DNA of 64,000 bases, taken from Tritonibacter aquimaris. Lineage in GTDB: Bacteria; Pseudomonadota; Alphaproteobacteria; Rhodobacterales; Rhodobacteraceae. A program made the translations under genes and the position numbers. The DNA is taken from assembly GCF_009617595.1 (NCBI RefSeq), contig NZ_WIXK01000010.1, positions 41,361-105,360 on the forward strand, in the 5' to 3' direction. Positions 8,642 through 17,211 of this stretch are shown here, one piece after another. Positions within the stretch are counted from its first letter, which is position 1. Each line of letters begins with the position of its first letter. The notes under the pieces are model-generated. The model made no database searches. It saw nothing but the letters and a program-made list of their open reading frames with translations, and was not told the DNA's origin.

Positions 8642-10003
8642 ATGTCCGGCACCCTCAGTCTTGATGCCCTGCGCGCCGAAGTCCAAAACGGCCAGATCGA
8701 CACCGTCCTGACCTGCATGATCGACATGCAGGGCCGCCTTATGGGCAAACGGTTCCACGCCGAAGCCTTTCTTGAAATGGCTGAAGACGAAACCCATTGC
8801 TGCAACTATTTGCTGGCAACCGACCTCGCGATGGCCACGCCCGATGGCTTTGCCTCCACCAGCTGGGAGAGCGGCTATGGCGATTATGTGATGAAACCGG
8901 ATCTTGCCACCATCCGCCCGGTGCCCTGGCTTGAAGGCACCGCGATGGTGCTTTGTGATGTGCTTGACCATCACCACCATAAGCCCGTGCCCTTTGCCCC
9001 GCGCGAAATGCTGAAAAAACAGATCAAACGCGCTGAGGCTTTGGGGCTCACGCCGATCATGGCAACAGAGCTTGAGTTTTTCCTGTTTCAGGGCACCCAT
9101 GATGAAATCGCGCGAAACGACTTCAAGCTGCAGCCGATTTCAAACTACAACGAAGACTACCACATCTTTCAAACCTCCAAGGAAGAGCCGGTGATGCGCC
9201 CGATCCGCAATCACCTGCGCGCCATGGGTATTCCTGTTGAAGGCTCCAAAGGTGAGGCAGAAGCCGGTCAGGAAGAGCTGAACGTCAAATACGCCGAAGC
9301 GCTTGCAACTGCGGATCACCACACGCTGTCCAAACACGGCATCAAAGAAATCGCCCATCAGCAGGGCTTTGCTGCAAGCTTTCTGCCCAAATGGCATCAG
9401 GATCGCGTCGGCTCTGCCGCCCATGTGCATCAGTCGCTTTGGAAAAACGGCCAAAATGCGTTTTTTGATGCTGAGCAGCCCCTGGGTAAATCCCGCCTGA
9501 TGGAGCACTATATGGCAGGGCTGCTGAAATACGCTGCTGATTACACCTATTTCATGGCACCCTACATCAACAGCTATAAACGCTTTGCCAAAGGTTCCTT
9601 TGCCCCCACACAAACCGTGTGGTCCGTGGACAATCGCACCGCCGCCTTCCGCCTCTGTGGAGCTGGCACCAAAGCAGTGCGGGTGGAATGCCGCGTGCCC
9701 GGTGCTGATATGAACCCCTATCTGGCCCAGGCCGCGATGCTTGCCGCTGGTCTCAAAGGTATCGAAGAACAGCTGGAACTGCCCACACCCTATACTGGCG
9801 ACGCTTATAGCGATGACGACGCGCTCCATATTCCGCGCAGCTTACGCGACGCCCGTGAGGCGCTCTTGGCATCTGACATGCTCAAAGAAGCCATGGGCGA
9901 AGATGTCATCACCCACTATGCCCGCGCGGCCGAATGGGAAATCGAAGAATTCAACCGCGTGGTCACCGACTACGAAATTGCACGAGGTTTGGAAAAAGCA
10001 TGA
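8642..10003 (+). CDS. Glutamine-synthetase-family gamma-glutamyl ligase
   Basis: A 453-residue ATP-dependent ligase of the PuuA/IpuC/GmaS type, which attaches glutamate to an amine through the gamma-carboxyl. Visible family elements are the metal-binding ATELEFF (about residues 140-146), GQEELNVKYAEAL, GSAAHVHQSLW, the NRTAAFR loop and RVECRVPGADMNPY. The start at 8642 (MSGTLSLDALRAEV) is chosen over an upstream in-frame ATG that would run through the hairpins. True glutamine synthetase is not excluded, but the oxidoreductase neighbours point to amine glutamylation. The substrate is unknown. Confidence 0.88.
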   Translation: MSGTLSLDALRAEVQNGQIDTVLTCMIDMQGRLMGKRFHAEAFLEMAEDETHCCNYLLATDLAMATPDGFASTSWESGYGDYVMKPDLATIRPVPWLEGTAMVLCDVLDHHHHKPVPFAPREMLKKQIKRAEALGLTPIMATELEFFLFQGTHDEIARNDFKLQPISNYNEDYHIFQTSKEEPVMRPIRNHLRAMGIPVEGSKGEAEAGQEELNVKYAEALATADHHTLSKHGIKEIAHQQGFAASFLPKWHQDRVGSAAHVHQSLWKNGQNAFFDAEQPLGKSRLMEHYMAGLLKYAADYTYFMAPYINSYKRFAKGSFAPTQTVWSVDNRTAAFRLCGAGTKAVRVECRVPGADMNPYLAQAAMLAAGLKGIEEQLELPTPYTGDAYSDDDALHIPRSLRDAREALLASDMLKEAMGEDVITHYARAAEWEIEEFNRVVTDYEIARGLEKA

Positions 10004-11379
10004 GCACCCTCAAATGTATCTCTCCGATTGATGGATCGGTTTTTGCCGAGCGTGAAACGCTGTCGCCAGAGGCAGCACGTGATGCCGTCGCCACCGCCCG
10101 CAACGCGCAAAAATCCTGGGCCGCACGCCCGCTGCAGGAACGTATTGATCTGGTGATGGCAGGCGTTGCCGCCGTTGGCGCAATGAACGATGAGATTGTG
10201 CCAGAGCTCGCCCATATGATGGGCCGCCCGGTGCGTTATGGCGGCGAATTTGGCGGCTTTAATGAGCGCGCGTCCCATATGGCAACCATCGCATCCGAGG
10301 CACTCGCCGATATCGAAGTTGGTGAAGATGCCACCTTCAAACGCTATATCAAACGCGTGCCACATGGTGTGGTGCTGGTGGTTGCGCCCTGGAACTACCC
10401 CTATATGACCGCAATCAACACCGTCGCCCCTGCCCTGATTGCAGGCAACACCGTTGTGCTGAAACACGCAACCCAAACCCTTTTGGTTGGGGAACGTATG
10501 GCCAAGGCGTTTAAATCCGCTGGCGTGCCTACGGATGTGTTCCAAAATCTGTTCCTTGATCACGACACCACCAGTGAATTGATTGCAGGCAATGCCTTTG
10601 ACTTTGTCAATTTCACCGGCTCAGTTGGCGGTGGTCAGGCCATGGAACGCGCAGCAGCAGGCACTTTCACCGGGGTTGGCACCGAATTGGGCGGCAAAGA
10701 TCCGGGCTACGTTATGGAAGACGCAGATCTTGACGCTGCGGTCGACACTCTGATCGATGGTGCCATGTTCAACGCAGGCCAATGTTGCTGCGGAATTGAA
10801 CGCATTTATGTGCATGAAAGCATCTATAGCGATTTCGTTGCCAAAGCGGTTGCAGTGGTCAGTTCCTACAAGCTGGGCAACCCGCTTGATGAGGAAACCA
10901 CCATGGGCCCAATGGCCAATGTGCGCTTTGCCGAAGAAGTCCGCGCCCAGATCCGCGAGGCGGTTGCAGCTGGCGCCAGCGCCCATATTGACCCGTTCGC
11001 GGAAGATGACGGTGGCGCCTATCTCACGCCCCAGATCCTGACAAATGTCACCCACGACATGCGGGTGATGCGCGATGAAAGCTTTGGTCCGGTTGTTGGC
11101 ATCATGAAGGTCTCCTCGGACGAAGAAGCCATTCAGCTGATGAACGACAGCGAGTTTGGCCTGACTGCCTCGCTTTGGACCAAAGATCTCGACCGCGCCA
11201 TCACCGTCGGCGATCAGATCGAAACCGGCACCGTATTTATGAACCGGGCCGACTACCTTGATCCTGGTCTGTGCTGGACCGGCTGTAAAAACACCGGGCG
11301 CGGGGGCGGCTTGTCTGTCATCGGCTACCAAAACCTTACACGTCCGAAATCTTACCATCTGAAAAAGGTGACATCATGA
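10000..11379 (+). CDS. Aldehyde dehydrogenase family protein
   Basis: A 459-residue NAD(P)+-dependent aldehyde dehydrogenase. The catalytic Cys is at about 263 (FNAGQCCCG), the general-base Glu at about 229 (GTELGGKDP), and the NAD-binding VAPWNYPYMTAIN segment is near 128-140. The ATG overlaps the stop of the ligase gene as ATGA, so translation is coupled. In context it should oxidise the aldehyde made by the following iron-type alcohol dehydrogenase, perhaps while the amine is still capped by gamma-glutamate. That step is inferred. Confidence 0.92.
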   Translation: MSTLKCISPIDGSVFAERETLSPEAARDAVATARNAQKSWAARPLQERIDLVMAGVAAVGAMNDEIVPELAHMMGRPVRYGGEFGGFNERASHMATIASEALADIEVGEDATFKRYIKRVPHGVVLVVAPWNYPYMTAINTVAPALIAGNTVVLKHATQTLLVGERMAKAFKSAGVPTDVFQNLFLDHDTTSELIAGNAFDFVNFTGSVGGGQAMERAAAGTFTGVGTELGGKDPGYVMEDADLDAAVDTLIDGAMFNAGQCCCGIERIYVHESIYSDFVAKAVAVVSSYKLGNPLDEETTMGPMANVRFAEEVRAQIREAVAAGASAHIDPFAEDDGGAYLTPQILTNVTHDMRVMRDESFGPVVGIMKVSSDEEAIQLMNDSEFGLTASLWTKDLDRAITVGDQIETGTVFMNRADYLDPGLCWTGCKNTGRGGGLSVIGYQNLTRPKSYHLKKVTS

Positions 11380-12521
11380 ACCTTGTTGGAAACTGGAGCT
11401 ATCCCACCGCAATGAAATTTGGCGCCGGTCGGATCAAGGAACTGGCTGAGGCCTGTGCAACCGCCGGAATCAAAAAACCGCTGCTGGTCACAGACAAAGG
11501 CCTGGCCGATCTACCGATCACCGCAGCCACGCTTGATATCTTAGAGGCTGCTGGCCTCGGTCGTGGCCTGTTTTCAGATGTGGACCCGAACCCAAACGAA
11601 CTGAACCTCGCAGCAGGTGTTGAGGCCTATAATGCAGGCGGCCATGATGGTGTGATTGCCTTTGGCGGCGGCTCAGGGCTTGATTTGGGTAAAATGGTGG
11701 CCTTTATGGCCGGTCAAACCCGCCCGATCTGGGATTTCGAAGATGTAGGCGATTGGTGGACCCGTGCAGACGCGGATGCAATTGCGCCAATTATCGCCGT
11801 ACCGACCACTGCGGGCACCGGGTCTGAAGTGGGTCGCGCAAGCGTCATCACCAATTCCGAAACCCATGTGAAGAAAATCATCTTTCACCCCAAGGTGCTG
11901 CCAACCATTGTGATCTGCGACCCCGAACTGACCGTGGGCATGCCGAAGTTCATCACCGCAGGCACAGGGCTTGATGCTTTTGCCCATTGTGTTGAGGCCT
12001 ATTCCTCGCCGTTTTATCACCCGATGTCACAGGGTATCGCGCTCGAAGGTATGCGTCTGGTCAAAGAATACCTGCCCCGCGCCTATGAAAATGGCAGCGA
12101 CCTTGAAGCCCGCGCCCACATGATGTCGGCAGCGGCCATGGGTGCAACCGCATTTCAAAAAGGCCTCGGTGCCATTCACGCCATGAGCCACCCGATTGGT
12201 GCAGTGTTCAACACCCACCACGGCACCACCAACGCGGTCTGTATGCCTGCGGTGTTGGAATTCAACGCGCCGGAAATTGCCGCACGCTTTGATCAGGCAG
12301 CCGCCTATCTGGGAATCGAGGGCGGATTTGAAGGTTTCCGTACCTATGTGCAGGAACTCAACGATAGCCTTGGTATTCCACGTAAACTGTCCGAACTGGG
12401 TGTCACGACGGCAGCCATCCCGGAATTGGTAAAAGGCGCGCTGATTGATCCATCTTGTGGTGGTAACCCGATTGAGCTGACGAAAGAAAACCTAACCGGT
12501 CTCTTTAACGCAGCACTCTGA
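11376..12521 (+). CDS. Iron-containing alcohol dehydrogenase
   Basis: A 381-residue group III (Fe-type) alcohol dehydrogenase. The nucleotide-binding motif GGGSGLDLGK is at about 97-106. Likely metal ligands are Asp200 and His204 (GTGLDAFAHCVEAY) and His268 and His282 (GAIHAMSHP and NTHHG), with the 14-residue spacing seen in FucO. The gene overlaps the aldehyde dehydrogenase stop as ATGA and ends the operon, followed by a strong terminator. The paired ADH and ALDH imply oxidation of an alcohol group to an acid. The substrate is unknown. Confidence 0.93.
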   Translation: MNLVGNWSYPTAMKFGAGRIKELAEACATAGIKKPLLVTDKGLADLPITAATLDILEAAGLGRGLFSDVDPNPNELNLAAGVEAYNAGGHDGVIAFGGGSGLDLGKMVAFMAGQTRPIWDFEDVGDWWTRADADAIAPIIAVPTTAGTGSEVGRASVITNSETHVKKIIFHPKVLPTIVICDPELTVGMPKFITAGTGLDAFAHCVEAYSSPFYHPMSQGIALEGMRLVKEYLPRAYENGSDLEARAHMMSAAAMGATAFQKGLGAIHAMSHPIGAVFNTHHGTTNAVCMPAVLEFNAPEIAARFDQAAAYLGIEGGFEGFRTYVQELNDSLGIPRKLSELGVTTAAIPELVKGALIDPSCGGNPIELTKENLTGLFNAAL

Positions 12522-12545
12522 TCAACCAGACCCGCATGTAATCCG

Positions 12546-12572
12546 AGCCCCTTCCAGCCACTGGAGGGGGCT
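12546..12572. terminator. Bidirectional terminator
   Basis: An 11-bp stem (12546-12556 with 12562-12572, one G-T pair) around a 5-base loop sits between the convergent alcohol dehydrogenase and LacI-family genes and can end both transcripts. Confidence 0.85.
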
Positions 12573-13577
12573 TTATAGTGTCTGCCCCAGGTTGGTGGTT
12601 GGAGACAGGACCTCAAGGATCGGCGCAAGCGGGCTGCGCGCTTCTCGCGCTTTGAGCACGATCTGAGCCGCTCGCTCTCCGATTTCGCGCCGCCGCGCAT
12701 CCGTTGTTGCCAGCGCAAGGGGCAGGCCCTGCAAAATCTCAAGATTGTTAAAACCGGCCAATGCAATATCTTGGGGCACCGAAAGCCCTGTGGCCAGACA
12801 ATGCATCAACCCGCCAACCGACATCACATCACTTGAGTAATACAGACATTCGATATCTGGATGATCTCCGAGGATCTGCGCCGTCAGTTCCCGCCCGGTA
12901 TGGATCGATGAATCTCCTGAGTAGGTGACCTGTTCCACCAGCGCGACATCGGCTTCTTTTAGAGCCTGAACAAAGCCCTGCATCCGCTTCGCCGCCCGAA
13001 AATCCCGCGGCAGCTTTGTTCCAATAAAACCGATACGCGTGTAATTGCGGGCTAGAATGGCCTGTCCCATTTCATAGCCGGCCAGATGGTGGGAAATCCC
13101 AACGCAATGGCTGACCGGATCACCATCGGTATCCATTACCTCAACCACCGGGCAAGAGGCCTGTTCCATCATCCGTCGTGTGGTATCGGTGTGCTCAAGC
13201 CCTGCAACGATCAAACCGGATGGTCGCCAGCTGAGCATCTCCCGTATGACCTCTTCCTCTTCTTCAAGGTCGTATCCGGTGATGCCAACCACTGGTTTCA
13301 ACGGGCTTGCAGCCAAGGTTGCTGAGACACCGGACAAAACCTCAGGAAACACAAAGCTGTTCAACGAAGGAACCACAACCGCAACAAGGTTCACGGACTG
13401 TGACGAAAGTGATCCTGCTATTCGGTTTGGCACATAGCCATTGGCTGCAGCGATCTGTTCTACTTTGGCCTTCGTAGCTTTTGACACATCAGGCGCATCA
13501 CGCAAAGCGCGTGATGCGGTCATCTCACTAACCCCCGCCAGACGTGCAATATCTTTTAGTACAAGCTTCTTGGCCAT
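12573..13577 (-). CDS. LacI-family transcriptional regulator
   Basis: A 334-residue repressor with an N-terminal LacI helix-turn-helix (VLKDIARLAGVSEMTASRAL, about residues 6-25), the hinge region near 45-60 and a periplasmic-binding-protein-like sensor domain. It is divergent from gap with a 154-base shared region holding a candidate LacI operator. A closely related perfect palindrome lies upstream of zwf. This suggests a regulator of central carbon flow comparable to CceR, described in Rhodobacter sphaeroides as sensing 6-phosphogluconate. Orthology to CceR is an inference from context, not shown. Confidence 0.9.
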   Translation of the reverse strand: MAKKLVLKDIARLAGVSEMTASRALRDAPDVSKATKAKVEQIAAANGYVPNRIAGSLSSQSVNLVAVVVPSLNSFVFPEVLSGVSATLAASPLKPVVGITGYDLEEEEEVIREMLSWRPSGLIVAGLEHTDTTRRMMEQASCPVVEVMDTDGDPVSHCVGISHHLAGYEMGQAILARNYTRIGFIGTKLPRDFRAAKRMQGFVQALKEADVALVEQVTYSGDSSIHTGRELTAQILGDHPDIECLYYSSDVMSVGGLMHCLATGLSVPQDIALAGFNNLEILQGLPLALATTDARRREIGERAAQIVLKAREARSPLAPILEVLSPTTNLGQTL

Positions 13578-13648
13578 GCCTGTTCATACCCGATTTTCCC
13601 CATAATGCGACAACTAACGCAAAATTTCAGGACTTGATTTTCCTCTAT

Positions 13649-13660
13649 GTTAACGCTACC
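13649..13660. promoter_or_regulatory. Candidate LacI-type operator upstream of gap
   Basis: GTTAACGCTACC differs at only two positions from the perfect palindrome GTTAGCGCTAAC upstream of zwf (39086-39097) and keeps the C-G centre typical of LacI-family sites. It lies 71 bases before the gap start, in the region shared with the divergent LacI-family gene. Confidence 0.5.
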
Positions 13661-13731
13661 GGTACCGCAATCGATACAACAACCGCTCATCCAGAGTGTG
13701 TTTTGCCCGGTAAAAGACCGGAGGAGGCTCC

Positions 13732-14736
13732 ATGACCCTAAAAATTGCTATCAACGGTTTTGGCCGTATCGGCCGCAATGTACTGCGCGCGATTCTGGAA
13801 AATGACATTCAAGACATCGACGTTGTTGCCATCAACGATCTGTCGCCGCCGGAAACATTGGCGCACCTGCTGCAATACGACAGTATTCATGGCCGGCTGA
13901 ACGCCCAGGTCAGCGTCGAAGGCGATGTTTTGACTGTAGGCAATCAGTCCATTCGCCTGACAGCGATCCGCAATCCCGAAGAGCTGCCCTGGGGTGACGT
14001 TGACATCGCCTATGAATGCACCGGGCTATTCACCGCGCGTGACAAGGCTGCGCTGCACCTCAAAAATGGCTCCAAGCGGGTTCTGATTTCCGCGCCCGGT
14101 AAAGACAGTGACCGCACCGTTGTCTACGGGGTGAACCATACGGATCTGACCGCATCCGATGTGATCGTTTCCAACGCCTCTTGCACCACCAACTGTCTGG
14201 CACCGCTTGCAAAGGTTCTGGACGACGCCTTTGGCATCAAAACTGGTTACATGACCACGATCCATGCCTACACCGGCGATCAGCCAACCCATGACACCAG
14301 CCACAAGGATCTCTACCGCGCGCGCGCAGCCGCCATGTCGATGATCCCCACCTCAACTGGTGCCGCACGCGCTATTTCAGAGGTTCTCCCTCACCTGAAA
14401 GGCCGTTTGGAAGGCTCTGCAATCCGTGTGCCAACACCGAATGTCTCTCTGGTGGATTTCACCTTCATGCCAGAACGTGCGACATCCGTGGACGCGATTG
14501 ATGCAGCCGTGAAAACCGCTGCAGAGGGTGCGCTGAAAGGTGTTCTGGCCTACAGCGATGCACCGCTGGTCTCGATCGATTTCAACCACGACAGCCACTC
14601 TTCCACCTATGCGGCGGCGCAGACATCTGTCACCTCCGAAGGCCTGGTACGTGTGGTCAGCTGGTATGATAACGAATGGGGCTTCTCAAACCGCATGCTC
14701 GACACTGGTCGCGCGATGGGGCAATTCCTGTCCTAA
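13732..14736 (+). CDS. gap: Glyceraldehyde-3-phosphate dehydrogenase, type I
   Basis: Converts glyceraldehyde-3-phosphate to 1,3-bisphosphoglycerate in glycolysis and gluconeogenesis. The 334-residue protein has the Rossmann INGFGRIGRNVLRA start, the active-site Cys at about 151 (SNASCTTNCLAPLAKVL) and the partner His in TTIHAYTGDQ. The AINDL segment carries the Asp usual in NAD+-specific enzymes. A GGAGG ribosome site precedes the ATG. The gene stands alone between its upstream regulator and a strong terminator. Confidence 0.97.
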   Translation: MTLKIAINGFGRIGRNVLRAILENDIQDIDVVAINDLSPPETLAHLLQYDSIHGRLNAQVSVEGDVLTVGNQSIRLTAIRNPEELPWGDVDIAYECTGLFTARDKAALHLKNGSKRVLISAPGKDSDRTVVYGVNHTDLTASDVIVSNASCTTNCLAPLAKVLDDAFGIKTGYMTTIHAYTGDQPTHDTSHKDLYRARAAAMSMIPTSTGAARAISEVLPHLKGRLEGSAIRVPTPNVSLVDFTFMPERATSVDAIDAAVKTAAEGALKGVLAYSDAPLVSIDFNHDSHSSTYAAAQTSVTSEGLVRVVSWYDNEWGFSNRMLDTGRAMGQFLS

Positions 14737-14756
14737 ACGACCTTGCCCAAAACCAC

Positions 14757-14784
14757 AAAAGGCCGCGCGTTTGCGCGGCCTTTT
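14757..14784. terminator. gap terminator (bidirectional)
   Basis: A perfect 12-bp stem AAAAGGCCGCGC / GCGCGGCCTTTT with a 4-base loop, with T-tracts on both strands. It serves gap and the convergent methyltransferase gene. Confidence 0.92.
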
Positions 14785-14803
14785 GTATTTCTATGTCGAT
14801 GCC

Positions 14804-16348
14804 TTAAAACGGAACACCCAGAGTTTTCAGAATGGGCAGGCGAAGCACTGCAAATTCTTCTGCCTGTGCAGCAAGCTCTCGCAGGTTTTCCTCAGGCGTT
14901 TCCAAATGACGACCGTCTTTCAGCACCCGCTGCCCCTGCGGCGCCAAAATGGTCCAGGCGAGATCGGCCCACTCCGCCGGGCTCTGACGCCCTTCGCTAA
15001 GCGCAATCAGGAACAGCTGTTCGAAACGATTGACCTGTATGCCACCACCTGTCACCGGCGATGCTAGGAAATGAATGTTCTCGCTGTCTTCGGCGCGCTT
15101 TGCCACCGCCGCATTCATCGCGCGGCAGCTCTCGACCCGCTCGTTCAGGCCCTCTAGGGGCAGGCACGGAGTGATGTGGGTCGCACTTGCCAGAATGGTC
15201 AGCATCGTGGTGATCTCAATCAAGGTCATCTCACCAAATACGCCCTGATCCAACAGCGTTTTGACGCTGGCCGGACCTTGTGACAATGCGCGCAGGATCG
15301 GGCCGCAGTCTGCCACATCAACGGGAACTTCACCCAGTCGCCAGCTGATCTTGGGCGCTTCACCATCAAAGGGCCGCGTCAACGCAAAGGTGGTGTTGAA
15401 CCACGCCCCAACAGCACCGCGTTCGGTATGTTGCAGATGCCCGCGTGAGAAAATATCGGTGCGGAACTGCTCATTCACCAAGACATCGCGCAGGCCTTCA
15501 CGACGTATCGGATCAACCTCAAGCGCCAAAAGCCCCTGTTGCGCCTCAGTCAAATTGACAACATCCACATGATCAATTGGGTTGGCTGAGCCGAGGAAGG
15601 ACAGTTTGGCCTGCCCCATATCCGCCGCCATATCGGCGAAATGCATCGGGCGCCAATCCTGTGCCAGATATTCATGCGCCAGATAGTTTTTGGACATGGA
15701 ACGCATCTTCTTCAGACGCTTTTCCAGACCGGGATTGTCAACAAAGTACTTTGCACCTGACGCCTGCAGTTTTTCGCAGAACTCCAATGCCGCTTCAATC
15801 CGCTCTTCGATGGTGCCTTGGCCAGCTTCGATTTTGTCACCAAACAAACGGCTCAGTGGAAAGGCCGATGCCCAGCCCGGCAGCGTATTGTAGCTCACAT
15901 AGACAAAACCACCCGGCTTCAGGCGTTTGCTGATAAAGTTGATCAGGATGTCCTGATTTTCCTTTGACACCCACGTGTACACACCATGCAGCGAGATCAC
16001 GTCAAATTGATCTGGCAAAGACGGCTCGGTCTGAAACTCTTCAAAGGACTGTTCGTAGAATTTCAAATTCTCCAGCCCGGCTTCCTGCGCCAGCTCATCT
16101 GCGTTGGCAATATGCGCTGGGTTAAAATCCATAGCGTAGAAATCGATATGGGGATTGGCCGCAGCCAAAAGATTTGCTGCCATGCCATAGCCGCAGCCCA
16201 ACTCACAATAGGTTACATCCTTGCGGTCGAATGGATGTTTGGCCCCTTTTGACGTTGCGCAGAACTGCAAAAAGGATGGTGTCAGTTCTCTTTGAAAATC
16301 AAATGTGTAATCCAGTTCCGCGGTATATCCGGCTGTCCAATCGCTCAT
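14804..16348 (-). CDS. Class I SAM methyltransferase with regulatory domain
   Basis: A 514-residue protein. The N-terminal half is a SAM-dependent methyltransferase with motif I YCELGCGYGMAANLLAAANP near residues 45-64 and DVISLHGVYTWVS further on. The C-terminal half resembles the methyltransferase regulatory domain (PF10119), often paired with such enzymes. The ATG at 16348 is preceded by AGGA and is preferred to in-frame starts upstream. The substrate is unknown. It is convergent with gap and divergent from a secreted chalcone-isomerase-like gene, so context gives no clear role. Confidence 0.85.
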   Translation of the reverse strand: MSDWTAGYTAELDYTFDFQRELTPSFLQFCATSKGAKHPFDRKDVTYCELGCGYGMAANLLAAANPHIDFYAMDFNPAHIANADELAQEAGLENLKFYEQSFEEFQTEPSLPDQFDVISLHGVYTWVSKENQDILINFISKRLKPGGFVYVSYNTLPGWASAFPLSRLFGDKIEAGQGTIEERIEAALEFCEKLQASGAKYFVDNPGLEKRLKKMRSMSKNYLAHEYLAQDWRPMHFADMAADMGQAKLSFLGSANPIDHVDVVNLTEAQQGLLALEVDPIRREGLRDVLVNEQFRTDIFSRGHLQHTERGAVGAWFNTTFALTRPFDGEAPKISWRLGEVPVDVADCGPILRALSQGPASVKTLLDQGVFGEMTLIEITTMLTILASATHITPCLPLEGLNERVESCRAMNAAVAKRAEDSENIHFLASPVTGGGIQVNRFEQLFLIALSEGRQSPAEWADLAWTILAPQGQRVLKDGRHLETPEENLRELAAQAEEFAVLRLPILKTLGVPF

Positions 16349-16640
16349 TCTAAGGTCCTGCTGCTCTCTTGTCATAGCCAACAGATGATGCCTGCCCCTT
16401 CTGGGAACCACGTTGCATCAATCCGTATCATTCACGCAGCTGTTTTAAGAAAAATGTCTGGAGCAAACCTTTACGCCCGCGGTGCGTGATCAGAATTATC
16501 CTAAAATTTTTAGATATCTCCGCACATCTGTTGCCTGGGCGACCCTGCCACCTAACTGGAAAGCCAAACCAAGCCTCCTAGTTCAAGTGAAAGAACCAAT
16601 TCGAAAATTTGGCTTAAACACACAAAGCGGGGAGAAAACG

Positions 16641-17135
16641 ATGAGGCTTGCATTCATTTTGCTGTTTGGCCTGACTGCAAATATGGCTATCGCGGATGTA
16701 GGGCTATCCAATGCGGTGCGCCTTGGCAGTGCGTCCTTTCGATGGCTTGGCGTTAATATCTACGATGCAACGCTTTATACCCAATCGGCGCGTGGTTTCA
16801 GCTGGAACAACCCTCTTGCACTGGAATTGATCTATAAAACCGGTGTCAGCGGCAAGAAACTTGCAGGCTCAGCTGTAATCGAAATCAGCCGCCTCGAGGG
16901 CAAGCCCGCAGATCACCAGGAGTTCATGGCGAAACTGCGCAGCTGTTTTCGAGATGTCAAAACGGGCGATCGCTATGTCGCGGTCTCTCCGGCGAAAAAC
17001 CGGGTCAACTTGTCCCTGAACGGGCGGCGCACCTGCTCAGTCAACCATCCGGGCGCGCGCGAGCGTTTCTTGGGCATCTGGCTGTCGCCCAAAAGCAGGG
17101 CTCCAAAGCTGTCGCGCCGCCTGCGCGGAGAATAG
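16641..17135 (+). CDS. Chalcone-isomerase-like secreted protein
   Basis: A 164-residue protein with a Sec signal peptide (MRLAFILLFGLTANMAIA) and a mature part resembling bacterial chalcone-isomerase-like proteins (PF16036), with the family pattern RLGSASFRWLGVNIYDATLY. A GGGGAGA ribosome site fixes the start at 16641; longer in-frame readings lack one. Bacterial members are thought not to be flavonoid enzymes, and their role is unclear. It ends 76 bases before the sensor kinase gene on the same strand. Confidence 0.78.
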   Translation: MRLAFILLFGLTANMAIADVGLSNAVRLGSASFRWLGVNIYDATLYTQSARGFSWNNPLALELIYKTGVSGKKLAGSAVIEISRLEGKPADHQEFMAKLRSCFRDVKTGDRYVAVSPAKNRVNLSLNGRRTCSVNHPGARERFLGIWLSPKSRAPKLSRRLRGE

Positions 17136-17211
17136 CGCACGCTGTACCTGATGGGCGGAATATGCAACAGTCCGGCACCAATTGAACACATCTTCACAAA
17201 CAGGTGGTGCC

